Shown in pieces: positions 35,122-43,637 of a stretch of 51,022 nt of DNA (positions are counted from its first letter, which is position 1; the number at the start of each line of letters is the position of its first letter). This DNA comes from Pseudomonas syringae (GTDB lineage Bacteria > Pseudomonadota > Gammaproteobacteria > Pseudomonadales > Pseudomonadaceae). Below the pieces are notes generated by a model. The model made no database searches and had not been told where the DNA came from. It saw only the letters and a list, made by a program, of their open reading frames with translations. The stretch lies in the NCBI RefSeq assembly GCF_021606685.1, contig NZ_WKCB01000039.1, forward strand, positions 1-51,022, in the 5' to 3' direction. Both the position numbers and the translations under genes were made by a program.

Positions 35122-35757
35122 TTACTTGGCTGCGCGCTCTTTGGCGATCAGCTGGTCGGCAACGTTGAGGGTCGCTTCAGGACCACCGGTGGTGCCCAGG
35201 TCGAAACGGTACTTACCGTTGACGATCATGGTCGGTACACCTTGCACACCGTACTTCTGCGCGAGTTCCTTGGCCTGTTTGATCTGGCCCTGGATAGCGA
35301 AGGAGTTGAAGGTGGCCAGGAACTTGTCCTTGTCGACACCTTGGGTTGCAACGAAGTCAGCCATTTCGTCCGGCTTGGTCAGGCGCTTGCCTTGTTTCTG
35401 GATCGCGTCGAATACCGCGTTGTGGACCTTATGCTCCACACCCATGGCTTCCAGGGTCAGGAACAGTTGGCCGTGGGCATCCCATGGGCCGCCGAACATG
35501 GCTGGGATACGTTTGAAGTTTACGTCCTTGGGCAGTTTTTCAACCCATGGGTTGATGGTCGGCTCAAAGGCGTAGCAATGCGGGCAGCCATACCAGAACA
35601 GCTCCACTACTTCGATCTTGCCAGGCACCGAGACCGGCACCGGGTTGGCCAATTCCACGTAGGTTTTACCGGCTTCAAGCGGCACGTCGGCAGCTTGTGC
35701 GGTCATGCCTAAGAGGCTGGCAGTGACGAGAGCGGCGCTGAGGATCAGATTACGCAT
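35122..35757 (-). CDS. dsbA: Thiol:disulfide interchange protein DsbA
   Basis: A 211-aa periplasmic oxidase. Signal peptide MRNLILSAALVTASLLGMTA ends near AQA; the active site is Cys58-Pro-His-Cys61 in FWYGCPHCYAFEP, and the cis-Pro loop is VQGVPTMIVNGKY. It inserts disulfides into secreted proteins and is reoxidised by DsbB. It is first of a minus-strand run continuing with the EEP and dgcP genes, 10 bp on. Family membership and role are certain. Confidence 0.95.
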   Translation of the reverse strand: MRNLILSAALVTASLLGMTAQAADVPLEAGKTYVELANPVPVSVPGKIEVVELFWYGCPHCYAFEPTINPWVEKLPKDVNFKRIPAMFGGPWDAHGQLFLTLEAMGVEHKVHNAVFDAIQKQGKRLTKPDEMADFVATQGVDKDKFLATFNSFAIQGQIKQAKELAQKYGVQGVPTMIVNGKYRFDLGTTGGPEATLNVADQLIAKERAAK

Positions 35758-35852
35758 GCTTTACTCCTGGACAAATAAAGTCGCCTCACGCGACCTTTGT
35801 TGTGACAGGTCTACGCGGACATGAGTTCGTTAGTGTAACGGCAGCGGCCACA

Positions 35853-35880
35853 AAAAAGGGCGGCCTAAGCCACCCTTTTT
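35853..35880 (-). terminator. Terminator of cytochrome c4
   Basis: On the minus strand AAAAAGGGTGGCTTAGG pairs with CCGCCCTTTTTT (one mismatch) and ends in a T-run. It lies 46 bp after the cc4 stop and also upstream of dsbA. Confidence 0.85.
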
Positions 35881-35925
35881 ATGCTTGCATCGACGGATTA
35901 ATCGAGTGTTAACGTACGGCCGAGA

Positions 35926-36531
35926 TCAGTGCAGGCCCTGGATATACTGGGAAACCGCTTCGATGTCTTTGTTGCTGAGCTTGCCGGCGATGCTTTGCAT
36001 GATTTTGGTATCGCCGTCGTTGGTGCGATTACCTTCACGGAAGTCCGTCAGTTGCTTGGAAATATACTGCGCGTGCTGCCCACTCAAATGTGGGAAACCT
36101 GCTGCGGCAAGCCCAGCACCATTGGGCGAATGGCAGCCGATACAAGACGGCATGCCTTTTTCCAGGTTGCCGCCGCGGAACAATTCTTCACCGCGAGCAA
36201 CCGTTTTAGGATCAGCAGCTCCCACACTGCCTTTCTGGCTGGCAAAATACGCCGCGAGGTCTGCCAGGTCCTGATCGCTGAGGTTGGTCAACAAGCCGGT
36301 CATTTCCAGCACCGTGCGCTTGCCGTCCTTGATGTCGTGCATCTGCTTGGTCAGGTAACGCTCACCCTGGCCCGCCAGTTTGGGGAAGTTCGGCGCCGGG
36401 CTGTTACCATCCGGTCCGTGGCAAGCACCACATACGGCGGCTTTCGCCTGACCCGCTGTAGCGTCGCCTGCAGCATGGGCAACACCGGTGATGCCCAAGG
36501 TCAACAGCAGACTCACGATCAGTTTGTTCAT
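35926..36531 (-). CDS. cc4: Di-heme cytochrome c4
   Basis: A 201-aa periplasmic protein with two c-type heme sites, CGACH (34-38) and CIGCH (130-134), each followed by a Met ligand (LTKQMHDIKDG-type segments and later). Signal peptide MNKLIVSLLLTLGITGVAHA. Cytochrome c4 passes electrons from the bc1 complex to cbb3-type oxidases in Pseudomonas. The duplicated domain structure is typical. It is encoded 33 bp after a cytochrome c5-type remnant, and followed by a strong terminator. Confidence 0.94.
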   Translation of the reverse strand: MNKLIVSLLLTLGITGVAHAAGDATAGQAKAAVCGACHGPDGNSPAPNFPKLAGQGERYLTKQMHDIKDGKRTVLEMTGLLTNLSDQDLADLAAYFASQKGSVGAADPKTVARGEELFRGGNLEKGMPSCIGCHSPNGAGLAAAGFPHLSGQHAQYISKQLTDFREGNRTNDGDTKIMQSIAGKLSNKDIEAVSQYIQGLH

Positions 36532-36564
36532 CAGCTAATCCAACTACGGCTAAGGGTTTAAGAG

Positions 36565-36780
36565 TTATCTACCGGGTTTACTCACCATCAACTCGTTGAT
36601 GGCCTGGTAATCCTCAGTACTGCAGTCCATGCACAAACCACGCGGCGGCATTGCCTTGAAACCCTGGGTCACGTGTTGCCTCAGCGTGGCCACGCAAACT
36701 CGGTTGTACAGCGCCTCTGGTTCCTGTGTAGCCTGAGCGCCAAAAAGCGGGACCAGGACACCAAAAGCGCGCAACCATCA
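36565..36780 (-). pseudogene. Cytochrome c5-type remnant lacking the heme motif
   Basis: The readable part (LRAFGVLVPLFGAQATQEPE, then ALYNRVC, then VATLRQHVTQGFKAMPPRG and LCMDCSTEDYQAINELM) matches a small class I cytochrome such as the PA5491 position gene, with the expected YNRxC start and the C-terminal GFKAMPPRG/CMDC end. But the CxxCH is gone: YNRVC runs straight into VATLRQHVTQG, so roughly 30 residues with the heme site are missing. Also the frame has no ATG: the only nearby ATG (36780) is in another frame. Two separate lesions point to a decayed gene. A sequencing error could explain the start but not the deletion. Confidence 0.75.
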
Positions 36781-36978
36781 GGTCATACATCGACCTTTTC
36801 AGGGTTTGAGAGCGTTTTGCGTTCTAATGCGCAATAAAGGTCTTTCGCTCCCGTGAATTTCATCCTTCGCTGGGACAAAACACACACAAAATCTGCGGCA
36901 TTATATACTGGCGCTACTGAAACGGAAACGACACCGCTTGCCGCACCCTTTTTCGGCACCGCCCACATCGGAAATCTC

Positions 36979-37620
36979 ATGCAACTCAAGAATCCCATCC
37001 TCGGTCTGTGCCAACAGTCCACCTTCATGCTCAGCGCCGCCAAAGTTGACCAATGCCCCGATGACGAAGGCTTTGAAGTTGCCTTCGCCGGCCGTTCCAA
37101 CGCCGGTAAGTCCAGCGCACTGAACACCCTGACCCACGCCAGCCTGGCGCGCACCTCGAAAACCCCCGGTCGCACGCAACTGCTCAATTTCTTCAAGCTA
37201 GACGATGATCGGCGTCTGGTCGACCTGCCAGGCTACGGTTACGCGAAAGTACCTATCCCGCTGAAGCTGCACTGGCAGCGTCACCTGGAGGCTTACCTGG
37301 GTGGCCGCGAGAGTTTGAAGGGGTTGATTCTGATGATGGACATCCGTCATCCAATGACCGACTTCGACCTGCTGATGCTCGATTGGGCGGTCGCCAGCGG
37401 CATGCCGATGCATATCCTGCTGACCAAGGCCGATAAGCTGACCTACGGCGCAGCCAAGAACACCCTGCTCAAAGTGCAGTCCGAAATTCGTAAGGGTTGG
37501 GGTGAGGCGATCACCATCCAGCTGTTCTCGGCGCCCAAGCGCATGGGCCTGGAAGACGCTTACACAGTGCTGGCCGGCTGGATGGAATTGGCGGACAAAG
37601 GCGCGGAAGTTACCGAGTAA
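36979..37620 (+). CDS. engB: Ribosome biogenesis GTPase EngB/YsxC
   Basis: A 213-aa GTPase with the P-loop [10 protein letters not shown]3 in [12 protein letters not shown] and G4 TKADKL. It is needed for assembly of the 50S subunit. The ATG at 36979 ([18 protein letters not shown]) matches the usual N-terminus; an earlier in-frame ATG at 36853 would add 42 residues unlike the family. It converges on polA with ersA between them, the same neighbourhood that holds spf next to polA and yihA in E. coli. Confidence 0.93.
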   Translation: MQLKNPILGLCQQSTFMLSAAKVDQCPDDEGFEVAFAGRSNAGKSSALNTLTHASLARTSKTPGRTQLLNFFKLDDDRRLVDLPGYGYAKVPIPLKLHWQRHLEAYLGGRESLKGLILMMDIRHPMTDFDLLMLDWAVASGMPMHILLTKADKLTYGAAKNTLLKVQSEIRKGWGEAITIQLFSAPKRMGLEDAYTVLAGWMELADKGAEVTE

Positions 37621-37633
37621 CTTTTCTGCGGGC

Positions 37634-37676
37634 AAAAAAAACCCCGGACTTCGTATGGGGAGGGGAAGTTCGGGGT
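37634..37676 (-). terminator. Terminator of ersA
   Basis: On the minus strand CCCCGAACTT pairs with AAGTCCGGGG (one bulge) and runs into eight Ts. On the plus strand the same hairpin follows the engB stop, so it may serve both. Confidence 0.85.
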
Positions 37677-37764
37677 TCAAGTTCCGGACCGCTAGGGCGG
37701 GGTCCAGATATCTGCCAACACTTAACACAACATAGGAGCATTGAAGGGCTTCACCACCCATTCA
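37634..37764 (-). ncRNA. ersA: ErsA small regulatory RNA
   Basis: In the engB-polA gap the minus strand carries a complete RNA unit: AlgU-type promoter, about 131 nt, and an intrinsic terminator whose T-run ends at 37634. Known ErsA of P. aeruginosa sits in this same gap, is about 132 nt and depends on AlgU (sigma22). A C-rich segment (CTTCCCCTCCCC) in the terminator hairpin loop region and the GAAGCCCTTC part could pair with targets. ErsA uses Hfq and regulates algC and amrZ mRNA in P. aeruginosa. Size and position support the name; expression is not shown here. Confidence 0.8.
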
Positions 37765-37769
37765 GTAAC

Positions 37770-37797
37770 TCTGAGTAGCACTTCACAGGTTAAGTTC
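37770..37797 (-). promoter_or_regulatory. AlgU (sigma22)-type promoter of ersA
   Basis: On the minus strand GAACTT (37792-37797) and TCAGA (37770-37774) are 17 bases apart, close to the consensus GAACTT-N16/17-TCTGA. Transcription would begin near 37763-37764. Confidence 0.75.
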
Positions 37798-37890
37798 CGG
37801 CGCGCTCAAAAAACTATTGGAAATAACTGACGGCGAATTCGGTACTAAAGCACTCTGCCACCACCCCGAGTGATGGCAAAACCCCCGAAA

Positions 37891-40680
37891 TCAGTGCGCT
37901 TCGTCCCAGTTGTCGCCCACGCCCACATCCACCACCAACGGTACATCCAGCTGCGCAGCGGCACTCATGTGCTCGCGGATTTTCTCGCTGACGACGTCAA
38001 CCAAGTCCTCACGCACCTCAAGCACCAATTCATCGTGAACCTGCAGAATAACCTTGGCATCCAGGCCGGAGTCGGTCAGCCAGTTGTCCACCTGCACCAT
38101 GGCTTTCTTGATGATATCCGCGGCCGTGCCCTGCATCGGCGCGTTGATCGCGGTACGTTCGGCGGCGGCGCGCTCCTGGGGCTTGTTGGAGTTGATATCC
38201 GGTAGGTACAGCCGGCGGCCAAAGAAGGTTTCGACATAGCCTTGATCGGCCGCCTGAGCGCGCGTGCGCTCCATGTACTCGCGAACCCCAGGGTAACGGG
38301 CGAAATACACATCGATATAAGCCTTGGCGGTCTTGGTATCGACGCCGATGTCTTTGCCGAGCTTTTGCGCCCCCATACCGTAGATCAGGCCAAAGTTGAT
38401 CGCCTTGGCACTGCGGCGCTGATTGGACGTGACCTGCGCCAACTCAACCTTGAACACCTCTGCCGCCGTGGCGGTGTGCACATCCAGGTCGTTGCGGAAC
38501 GCATTCATCAGCCCCTCGTCCTTGGACAAGTGCGCCATGATCCGCAGTTCGATTTGCGAATAGTCCGCCGCCAGCAGCTTGTAGCCCTTGGGCGCGACGA
38601 ATGCCTGGCGAATCCGCCGACCCTCGGCGGTGCGCACCGGGATGTTCTGCAGGTTCGGATCGCTGGAAGACAGGCGCCCGGTGGCCGCTACCGCCTGATG
38701 ATAAGACGTGTGAACACGCCCGGTACGCGGGTTGATCTGCTCCGGCAGACGGTCGGTGTAGGTACTCTTCAGCTTGCTCATGCTGCGGTACTGCATCAGC
38801 ACCTTGGGCAGCGGATAGTCATCTTCGGCCAGCTTGGCCAGCACCTCTTCCGCCGTGGACGCCTGCCCTTTGCCGGTCTTTTTCAGCACCGGCAGGCCGA
38901 GTTTCTCGTAGAGAATCGCCCCAAGCTGCTTGGGCGAGCCCAAGTTGAATTCCTCACCGGCGATCTCGAACGCCTGGCGCTCCAGCTCGACCATCTTGTT
39001 GCCCAGCTCAATGCTCTGAACGCCGAGCAACTGCGCATCCACCAGGGCGCCCTGGCGCTCGATACGCGCCAGCACCGGCACCAAGGGGATTTCGATGTCC
39101 GTCAGCACGCTGGCCAGGCTCGGGATGGCTGCCAGTTGCGCGAACAGGGCCTGATGCAAGCGCAACGTCACGTCGGCGTCTTCCGCCGCATAGGGGCCGG
39201 CCTGTTCAAGCGGGATCTGGTCGAAGGTCAGCTGCTTGGCGCCTTTGCCGGCGATGTCCTGGAAGCTGACGGTGTCGTAGTCCAGGTACTTCTTGGCGAG
39301 GCTGTCCATGTCATGACGGGTCGCGGTGGAGTTCAATACATAGGACTCCAGCATCGTGTCGAACGCGATACCGCGCACGGTGATGCCGTTCGCCGGGTCG
39401 CCGCCAATCGCGCAGTTGGCCAGAATGTTCATGTCGAACTTGGCGTGCTGGCCGACCTTGAGTTTGCTCGGGTCTTCCAGCAATGGCTTCAGGGCCAGCA
39501 AAACGGTATCGCGGTCCAGCTGCTGCGGGGCATCGATGTAGGAGTGGGTCAGCGGGATGTAGGCCGCTTCATGGGGCTGCACAGCAAAGGAAACCCCGAC
39601 CAACTGCGCCTGCTGGGCATCAATCCCGGTGGTTTCAGTGTCGAAAGCAAACAGTTTTGCGGCGTTCAGCTTTTTCAGCCACGTGTCGAACGTGGCCTGG
39701 TCGAGGATCGTGGTGTAGGACGCCTCCACCGGCGCAGCCGGCGCAATCACCTCTTCAACAGCCGGAGCCGCCTCGGTGGATGCCTTGAGCTCTACACGCT
39801 TGGCATCGCGCTGAATCTCATCAAACCAGCTCTTGAACTCCAGCAGCGTGTACAGCTCCAGCAGTTTTTCGCGGTCCGGCTCGATCAGGTGCAGGTCGTC
39901 CAGGCCTACATTCAACGGCACATCGATCTTGATTGTCGCCAGCTGATAGGACAGGAACGCCATCTCCCGATGCTCTTCCAACTTGGCCGGCAGCGTCTTG
40001 GCGCCGCGGATAGGCAAGGTCGGTACGATGTCCAACTGCTCATAAAGCTCTTTGAGGCCGCCGTTCACACCCACCAGCAAGCCGGAAGCGGTCTTGGGAC
40101 CAATGCCCGGAACGCCTGGAATGTTGTCGGACGAATCGCCCATCAACGCCAGATAATCGATGATCTGCTCGGGAGCGACGCCGAATTTCTCTTTTACGCC
40201 CTCGATATCCATCGAACTACCGGTCATCGTGTTGACCAAGGTAATGTGCCCGTCGACCAGTTGCGCCATGTCCTTGTCGCCGGTAGAAATCACCACCGGA
40301 CGGTCAGCTGCCGCGCTGCTGCGCGCAAGGGTGCCGATCACGTCATCGGCCTCGACGCCTTCGACGCACAGCAACGGGAAGCCCAGGGCGATCACGCTCT
40401 GGTGCAACGGCTCGATCTGCACACGCATGTCATCAGGCATGCTTGGGCGGTTGGCCTTGTATTCGGCGTACATGTCATCGCGAAACGTCCCACCCTTGGC
40501 GTCGAATACGACGGCAAACGGGCTGTCCGGGTACTGCCTGCGCAGGCTTTTGAGCATGTTCAACACGCCCTTGACCGCACCGGTCGGCAGGCCTTTGGAG
40601 GTGGTCAGCGGTGGCAGCGCGTGGAAGGCGCGGTACAGGTAAGAAGAACCGTCCACCAGGACGAGGGGCGCTTGGCTCAT
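37891..40680 (-). CDS. polA: DNA polymerase I
   Basis: A 929-aa enzyme with all three activities. The 5'-nuclease domain (1-320) starts LVLVDGSSYLYRAFHALPPL; the 3'-5' exonuclease keeps its DE motif in FAFDTETTGID and YAAEDADVTLRLH; the polymerase has motif A DYSQIELRIMAH, the O-helix RRSAKAINFGLIYGMG and motif C QVHDELVLEV. It fills repair gaps and removes primers. The start at 40680 (MSQAPLVLVDGSS) is the usual one; a further MILL extension lacks support. Confidence 0.96.
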   Translation of the reverse strand: MSQAPLVLVDGSSYLYRAFHALPPLTTSKGLPTGAVKGVLNMLKSLRRQYPDSPFAVVFDAKGGTFRDDMYAEYKANRPSMPDDMRVQIEPLHQSVIALGFPLLCVEGVEADDVIGTLARSSAAADRPVVISTGDKDMAQLVDGHITLVNTMTGSSMDIEGVKEKFGVAPEQIIDYLALMGDSSDNIPGVPGIGPKTASGLLVGVNGGLKELYEQLDIVPTLPIRGAKTLPAKLEEHREMAFLSYQLATIKIDVPLNVGLDDLHLIEPDREKLLELYTLLEFKSWFDEIQRDAKRVELKASTEAAPAVEEVIAPAAPVEASYTTILDQATFDTWLKKLNAAKLFAFDTETTGIDAQQAQLVGVSFAVQPHEAAYIPLTHSYIDAPQQLDRDTVLLALKPLLEDPSKLKVGQHAKFDMNILANCAIGGDPANGITVRGIAFDTMLESYVLNSTATRHDMDSLAKKYLDYDTVSFQDIAGKGAKQLTFDQIPLEQAGPYAAEDADVTLRLHQALFAQLAAIPSLASVLTDIEIPLVPVLARIERQGALVDAQLLGVQSIELGNKMVELERQAFEIAGEEFNLGSPKQLGAILYEKLGLPVLKKTGKGQASTAEEVLAKLAEDDYPLPKVLMQYRSMSKLKSTYTDRLPEQINPRTGRVHTSYHQAVAATGRLSSSDPNLQNIPVRTAEGRRIRQAFVAPKGYKLLAADYSQIELRIMAHLSKDEGLMNAFRNDLDVHTATAAEVFKVELAQVTSNQRRSAKAINFGLIYGMGAQKLGKDIGVDTKTAKAYIDVYFARYPGVREYMERTRAQAADQGYVETFFGRRLYLPDINSNKPQERAAAERTAINAPMQGTAADIIKKAMVQVDNWLTDSGLDAKVILQVHDELVLEVREDLVDVVSEKIREHMSAAAQLDVPLVVDVGVGDNWDEAH

Positions 40681-40754
40681 GAGCAGGATCAACCTTTTCG
40701 GCGGGTCAGGCGCTAGAATAGCCGGACCAATGAAAACAAAGGGACAAGGTTATC

Positions 40755-41045
40755 ATGCGTACATTCAATCGCCTGCTGTTGACTGGCCTGATTGCACTCG
40801 CTCCGATGGCTGCCATGGCGGCAGACAGCGCCCCTTCGGGTGACCCGGAAGTGACCATTCGCACGGAAGGCGACAAGACCATCCAGGAATACCGCCAAAA
40901 CGGTTTCCTGTACGCGATCAAGGTCACGCCAAAGGGCGCACCCCCGTATTTTCTGGTGCGCGCGGACGGAACCGATGCGAACTTCATCCGCTCTGACCAG
41001 CCGGATATGCTGATCCCGTCATGGAAGATCTTCGAATGGAAATGA
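40755..41045 (+). CDS. DUF2782 small exported protein
   Basis: A 96-aa protein with signal peptide MRTFNRLLLTGLIALAPMAA ending near AMA, then a DUF2782 domain with VTIRTEGDKTIQEYRQNGFL and YAIKVTPKGAPPYFLVRAD. Function unknown. It lies between polA (divergent) and thrB, 56 bp before the thrB ATG, as PA5494 in P. aeruginosa. Periplasmic location inferred from the signal peptide. Confidence 0.85.
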   Translation: MRTFNRLLLTGLIALAPMAAMAADSAPSGDPEVTIRTEGDKTIQEYRQNGFLYAIKVTPKGAPPYFLVRADGTDANFIRSDQPDMLIPSWKIFEWK

Positions 41046-41101
41046 TTTCTTAACTTAAATTGGCGCCGCGCCCTGCGGCGCCCGTAATGGCAGTTTTAAC
41101 C

Positions 41102-42055
41102 ATGTCTGTGTTCACCCCCCTGGCTCGGCCCGAGCTGGAAACCTTTCTCGCCCCTTACGGGCTCGGCCGCCTGCTTGATTTCCAGGGGATTGCTGCCGGT
41201 AGCGAAAACACTAATTTCTTTATCAGCCTGGAGCAGGGCGAGTTCGTCCTGACCCTGGTGGAGCGCGGCCCGGTCGCAGAAATGCCGTTCTTCATCGAAC
41301 TGCTCGACGTGCTCCATGACGCCGACCTGCCTGTGCCGTACGCGCTGCGAACCACTGACGGCGTGGCCTTGCGCGAGTTGAAGGGCAAGCCTGCGCTGTT
41401 GCAACCGCGCCTGGCCGGCAAGCACATCAAAGACGCCAACGCCCAACATTGCGCACAGGTCGGTGACCTGCTCGGCCACCTGCACCTGGCGACTCAAGGC
41501 GAAAAAGTGCTGGAACGCAAGACCGATCGCGGGCTGGACTGGATGCTCAGCGAAGGCGCGAAGCTGATTTCACACCTGAGCGACGCGCAGCAGCGCCTGC
41601 TGCACGCTGCGTTGGCCGAGATCGATGCGCATAAAGCCGACATCCTCGCCCTGCCACGCGCCAACGTGCATGCCGACCTGTTCCGCGACAACGCGATGTT
41701 CGAAGGCACACACCTGACCGGCTTGATCGACTTCTACAACGCCTGCTCAGGCCCGATGCTGTACGACGTGGCAATCGCCCTGAACGACTGGTGTTCGGAT
41801 GCGGATGGCCTGATCGATGGGCAACGCGCCCGTGCGTTGCTGGGCGCCTACGCAGGGTTGCGGCCGTTTACCGCCAAGGAAGCCGAGCTGTGGCCGACCC
41901 TGTTGCGCGTAGCGTGTGTGCGTTTCTGGCTGTCTCGCTTGATCGCGGCGGAGTCGTTTGCCGGGCAGGATGTGTTGATCCATGACCCCGCCGAGTTCGA
42001 ACATCGGTTGGCGCAGCGCCAGCAAGTGACCGTCCACCTGCCGTTCGCGCTCTGA
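41102..42055 (+). CDS. thrB: Homoserine kinase (APH-fold type)
   Basis: A 317-aa enzyme of the aminoglycoside phosphotransferase-like homoserine kinase group, which phosphorylates L-homoserine for threonine synthesis. ENTNFFISLEQGEFVLTLVE near the N-terminus binds ATP; NVHADLFRDNAMFEG holds the catalytic Asp, and GLIDFYNACSGPMLYDVAIA the metal-binding Asp. The ATG at 41102 (MSVFTPLARPELETFLAPYG) matches homologues; in-frame starts at 41060 and 41087 are weaker. It runs directly into a REPIN one base after its stop. Confidence 0.93.
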   Translation: MSVFTPLARPELETFLAPYGLGRLLDFQGIAAGSENTNFFISLEQGEFVLTLVERGPVAEMPFFIELLDVLHDADLPVPYALRTTDGVALRELKGKPALLQPRLAGKHIKDANAQHCAQVGDLLGHLHLATQGEKVLERKTDRGLDWMLSEGAKLISHLSDAQQRLLHAALAEIDAHKADILALPRANVHADLFRDNAMFEGTHLTGLIDFYNACSGPMLYDVAIALNDWCSDADGLIDGQRARALLGAYAGLRPFTAKEAELWPTLLRVACVRFWLSRLIAAESFAGQDVLIHDPAEFEHRLAQRQQVTVHLPFAL

Positions 42056-42150
42056 AAATGTGGGAGGGGGCTTGCTCCCGATTGCGGTAGCTCAGTCAAC
42101 TTATGCATCGACTGAACTTCCGCCATCGGGAGCAAGCCCCCTCCCACCTT
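42056..42150. repeat. REPIN between thrB and znuA
   Basis: An inverted pair of REPs: the left starts AAATGTGGGAGGGGGCTTGC (42056 on) and ends TTGCGG (42087); the right ends CCCCCTCCCACCTT at 42150. It begins at the thrB stop, between convergent genes, 17 bp from the znuA stop. Spacer of about 32 bases. It is the same repeat family as at 12814-12909. Confidence 0.9.
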
Positions 42151-42166
42151 AGATCTGCGCTGCGTC

Positions 42167-43096
42167 TTACAACGATTCCAGGCAACCCGCCAAGTCATTC
42201 CCCAGCTTCTCCAGCACCTGCTCATAACCTTGAGCCGTCGCCGGGGTATAACCGCCCAGCGCATCCAACTCCGCCAGTTTCACCGGCAACCCGGCCACCA
42301 GCGTTTCAGCCAGACGCGGGCGCAACGGCGGCTCGCTGAACACACAGGTCTTGCCGACTTCCTGCAAACGCGTACGCATCGCCGCCACGTGCTGGGCGCC
42401 AGGCTGTACCTCTGCGGCAACGCTGAACACACCGGCATGCTTGAGCCCATAAGCGTCTTCGAAGTAATCGAAAGCTTCGTGGAACACGAAGTAAGGTTTG
42501 CCATCAATCGGTGCCAGGCGGGCTTTCAAGCGCGCGTCCAGGGCATCCAGGCGCTCATCGAAAGCCTTCACATTGCTCTGGTAACGCGTGGCATTGGCCG
42601 GGTCGGCGGCGCTGAGATCAGACGCCATACGCGCAGCAATCACACGAGCGTTTACGGTCGATAGCCACAAGTGCGCATCCAGGCTACCTGGACGGTGATC
42701 GTGGTCGTGTTCGTCGGCATCGTCGGCGTGAGAGTGGCTATCTTCAGCGAATCGACGCAGCTTCATGCCCGGAAGGTCCTGCACGGCCACCGTTGCTGCC
42801 GTACGACCCTTCAGCACGCGTGGCAGGAAACTCTCCATATCCGGGCCGATCCAGTACAGCAGGTCCACCGACTGCACGCGCCGTACGTCGGAAGGTCGCA
42901 ACGCATAGTTATGCGGCGACGCACCCGGTGGCAGCAACACCTCGGGAACGGCCACGCCGTCCTGCACAGCCGCGGCAATCAACTGTAATGGCTTGATACT
43001 GGTCAGCACCTTGACCTCAGCCTGAGCGGCACCCGCGATGAACAAACTGGTGACAAAAACGACAAAAACGGGAAAAAGTCGGGACACGATGACCAC
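42167..43096 (-). CDS. znuA: Zinc ABC transporter substrate-binding protein
   Basis: A 309-aa periplasmic zinc-binding protein. Signal peptide ends near GAAQA; the metal-binding His residues lie in PHNYALRPSD, DAHLWLST and VFHEAFDYFEDAYG, and a His/Asp-rich loop HSHADDADEHDHDH (about 119-133) may collect zinc. It delivers zinc to ZnuBC. Start GTG at 43096 or 43087. It is divergent from zur, with a Zur-like box between them, so it should be repressed by zinc-loaded Zur. Confidence 0.93.
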   Translation of the reverse strand: MVIVSRLFPVFVVFVTSLFIAGAAQAEVKVLTSIKPLQLIAAAVQDGVAVPEVLLPPGASPHNYALRPSDVRRVQSVDLLYWIGPDMESFLPRVLKGRTAATVAVQDLPGMKLRRFAEDSHSHADDADEHDHDHRPGSLDAHLWLSTVNARVIAARMASDLSAADPANATRYQSNVKAFDERLDALDARLKARLAPIDGKPYFVFHEAFDYFEDAYGLKHAGVFSVAAEVQPGAQHVAAMRTRLQEVGKTCVFSEPPLRPRLAETLVAGLPVKLAELDALGGYTPATAQGYEQVLEKLGNDLAGCLESL

Positions 43097-43114
43097 TCAA
43101 TGACGTAGGAACGG

Positions 43115-43127
43115 GTAACATAATAAC
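43115..43127. promoter_or_regulatory. Zur-like operator between znuA and zur
   Basis: GTAACATAATAAC matches the GTTATANTATAAC-type Zur core at 9 of 12 fixed positions. It sits in the 58-bp gap between the divergent znuA and zur genes, so one site could govern both. Confidence 0.6.
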
Positions 43128-43154
43128 GTCTCTATCAAATGTCTGTCGCCGCTC

Positions 43155-43637
43155 ATGCCTAAAACACCGCTTGCCAGCCGTCCCCACGACCACTCTCACT
43201 GCGTGCATACCGCGCTGTCGGAGGCCGATACTCTGTGCGCACAGAAGGGCTTGCGCCTGACCGCCTTGCGCCGTCGGGTGCTGGAACTGGTGTGGCAGAG
43301 CCACAAGCCACTGGGCGCCTACGACATCCTTGGCGTGCTCAGCGAGCAGGACGGCCGCCGCGCCGCGCCGCCTACCGTGTACCGCGCGCTGGATTTCCTG
43401 CTGGAAAACGGCCTGGTGCATCGCATCGCCTCCCTCAACGCCTTTGTCGGCTGCAACCACCCGGAACACGCGCACCAGGGCCAGTTCCTGATCTGCCGCG
43501 AGTGCCACGCCGCCATCGAGCTTGAGCAAAAAAGCATCAGCGACGCGATTATCAAAAGCTCCGCCGACGTGGGTTTCCGAGTCGAAGGGCAGACGGTCGA
43601 AGTGGTCGGCCTGTGCTCGGGCTGCCAGGGGGCTTGA
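43155..43637 (+). CDS. zur: Zinc uptake regulator Zur (Fur family)
   Basis: A 160-aa Fur-family repressor (the np20 position gene of P. aeruginosa). Winged helix in the first 90 residues ([20 protein letters not shown]), zinc-site residues in [18 protein letters not shown], and paired CxxC motifs CREC and CSGC forming the structural zinc site. With zinc it represses uptake genes including znuA and probably its own operon zur-znuC-znuB. Its TGA shares one base with the znuC start. Confidence 0.93.
   Translation: MPKTPLASRPHDHSHCVHTALSEADTLCAQKGLRLTALRRRVLELVWQSHKPLGAYDILGVLSEQDGRRAAPPTVYRALDFLLENGLVHRIASLNAFVGCNHPEHAHQGQFLICRECHAAIELEQKSISDAIIKSSADVGFRVEGQTVEVVGLCSGCQGA

Noticed and set aside
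38242..40716. Long plus-strand frame (824 codons) opposite polA
   Set aside because: It is the mirror of a strongly conserved gene in GC-rich DNA; the translation is Gln/Arg/His/Val-rich and matches no family.
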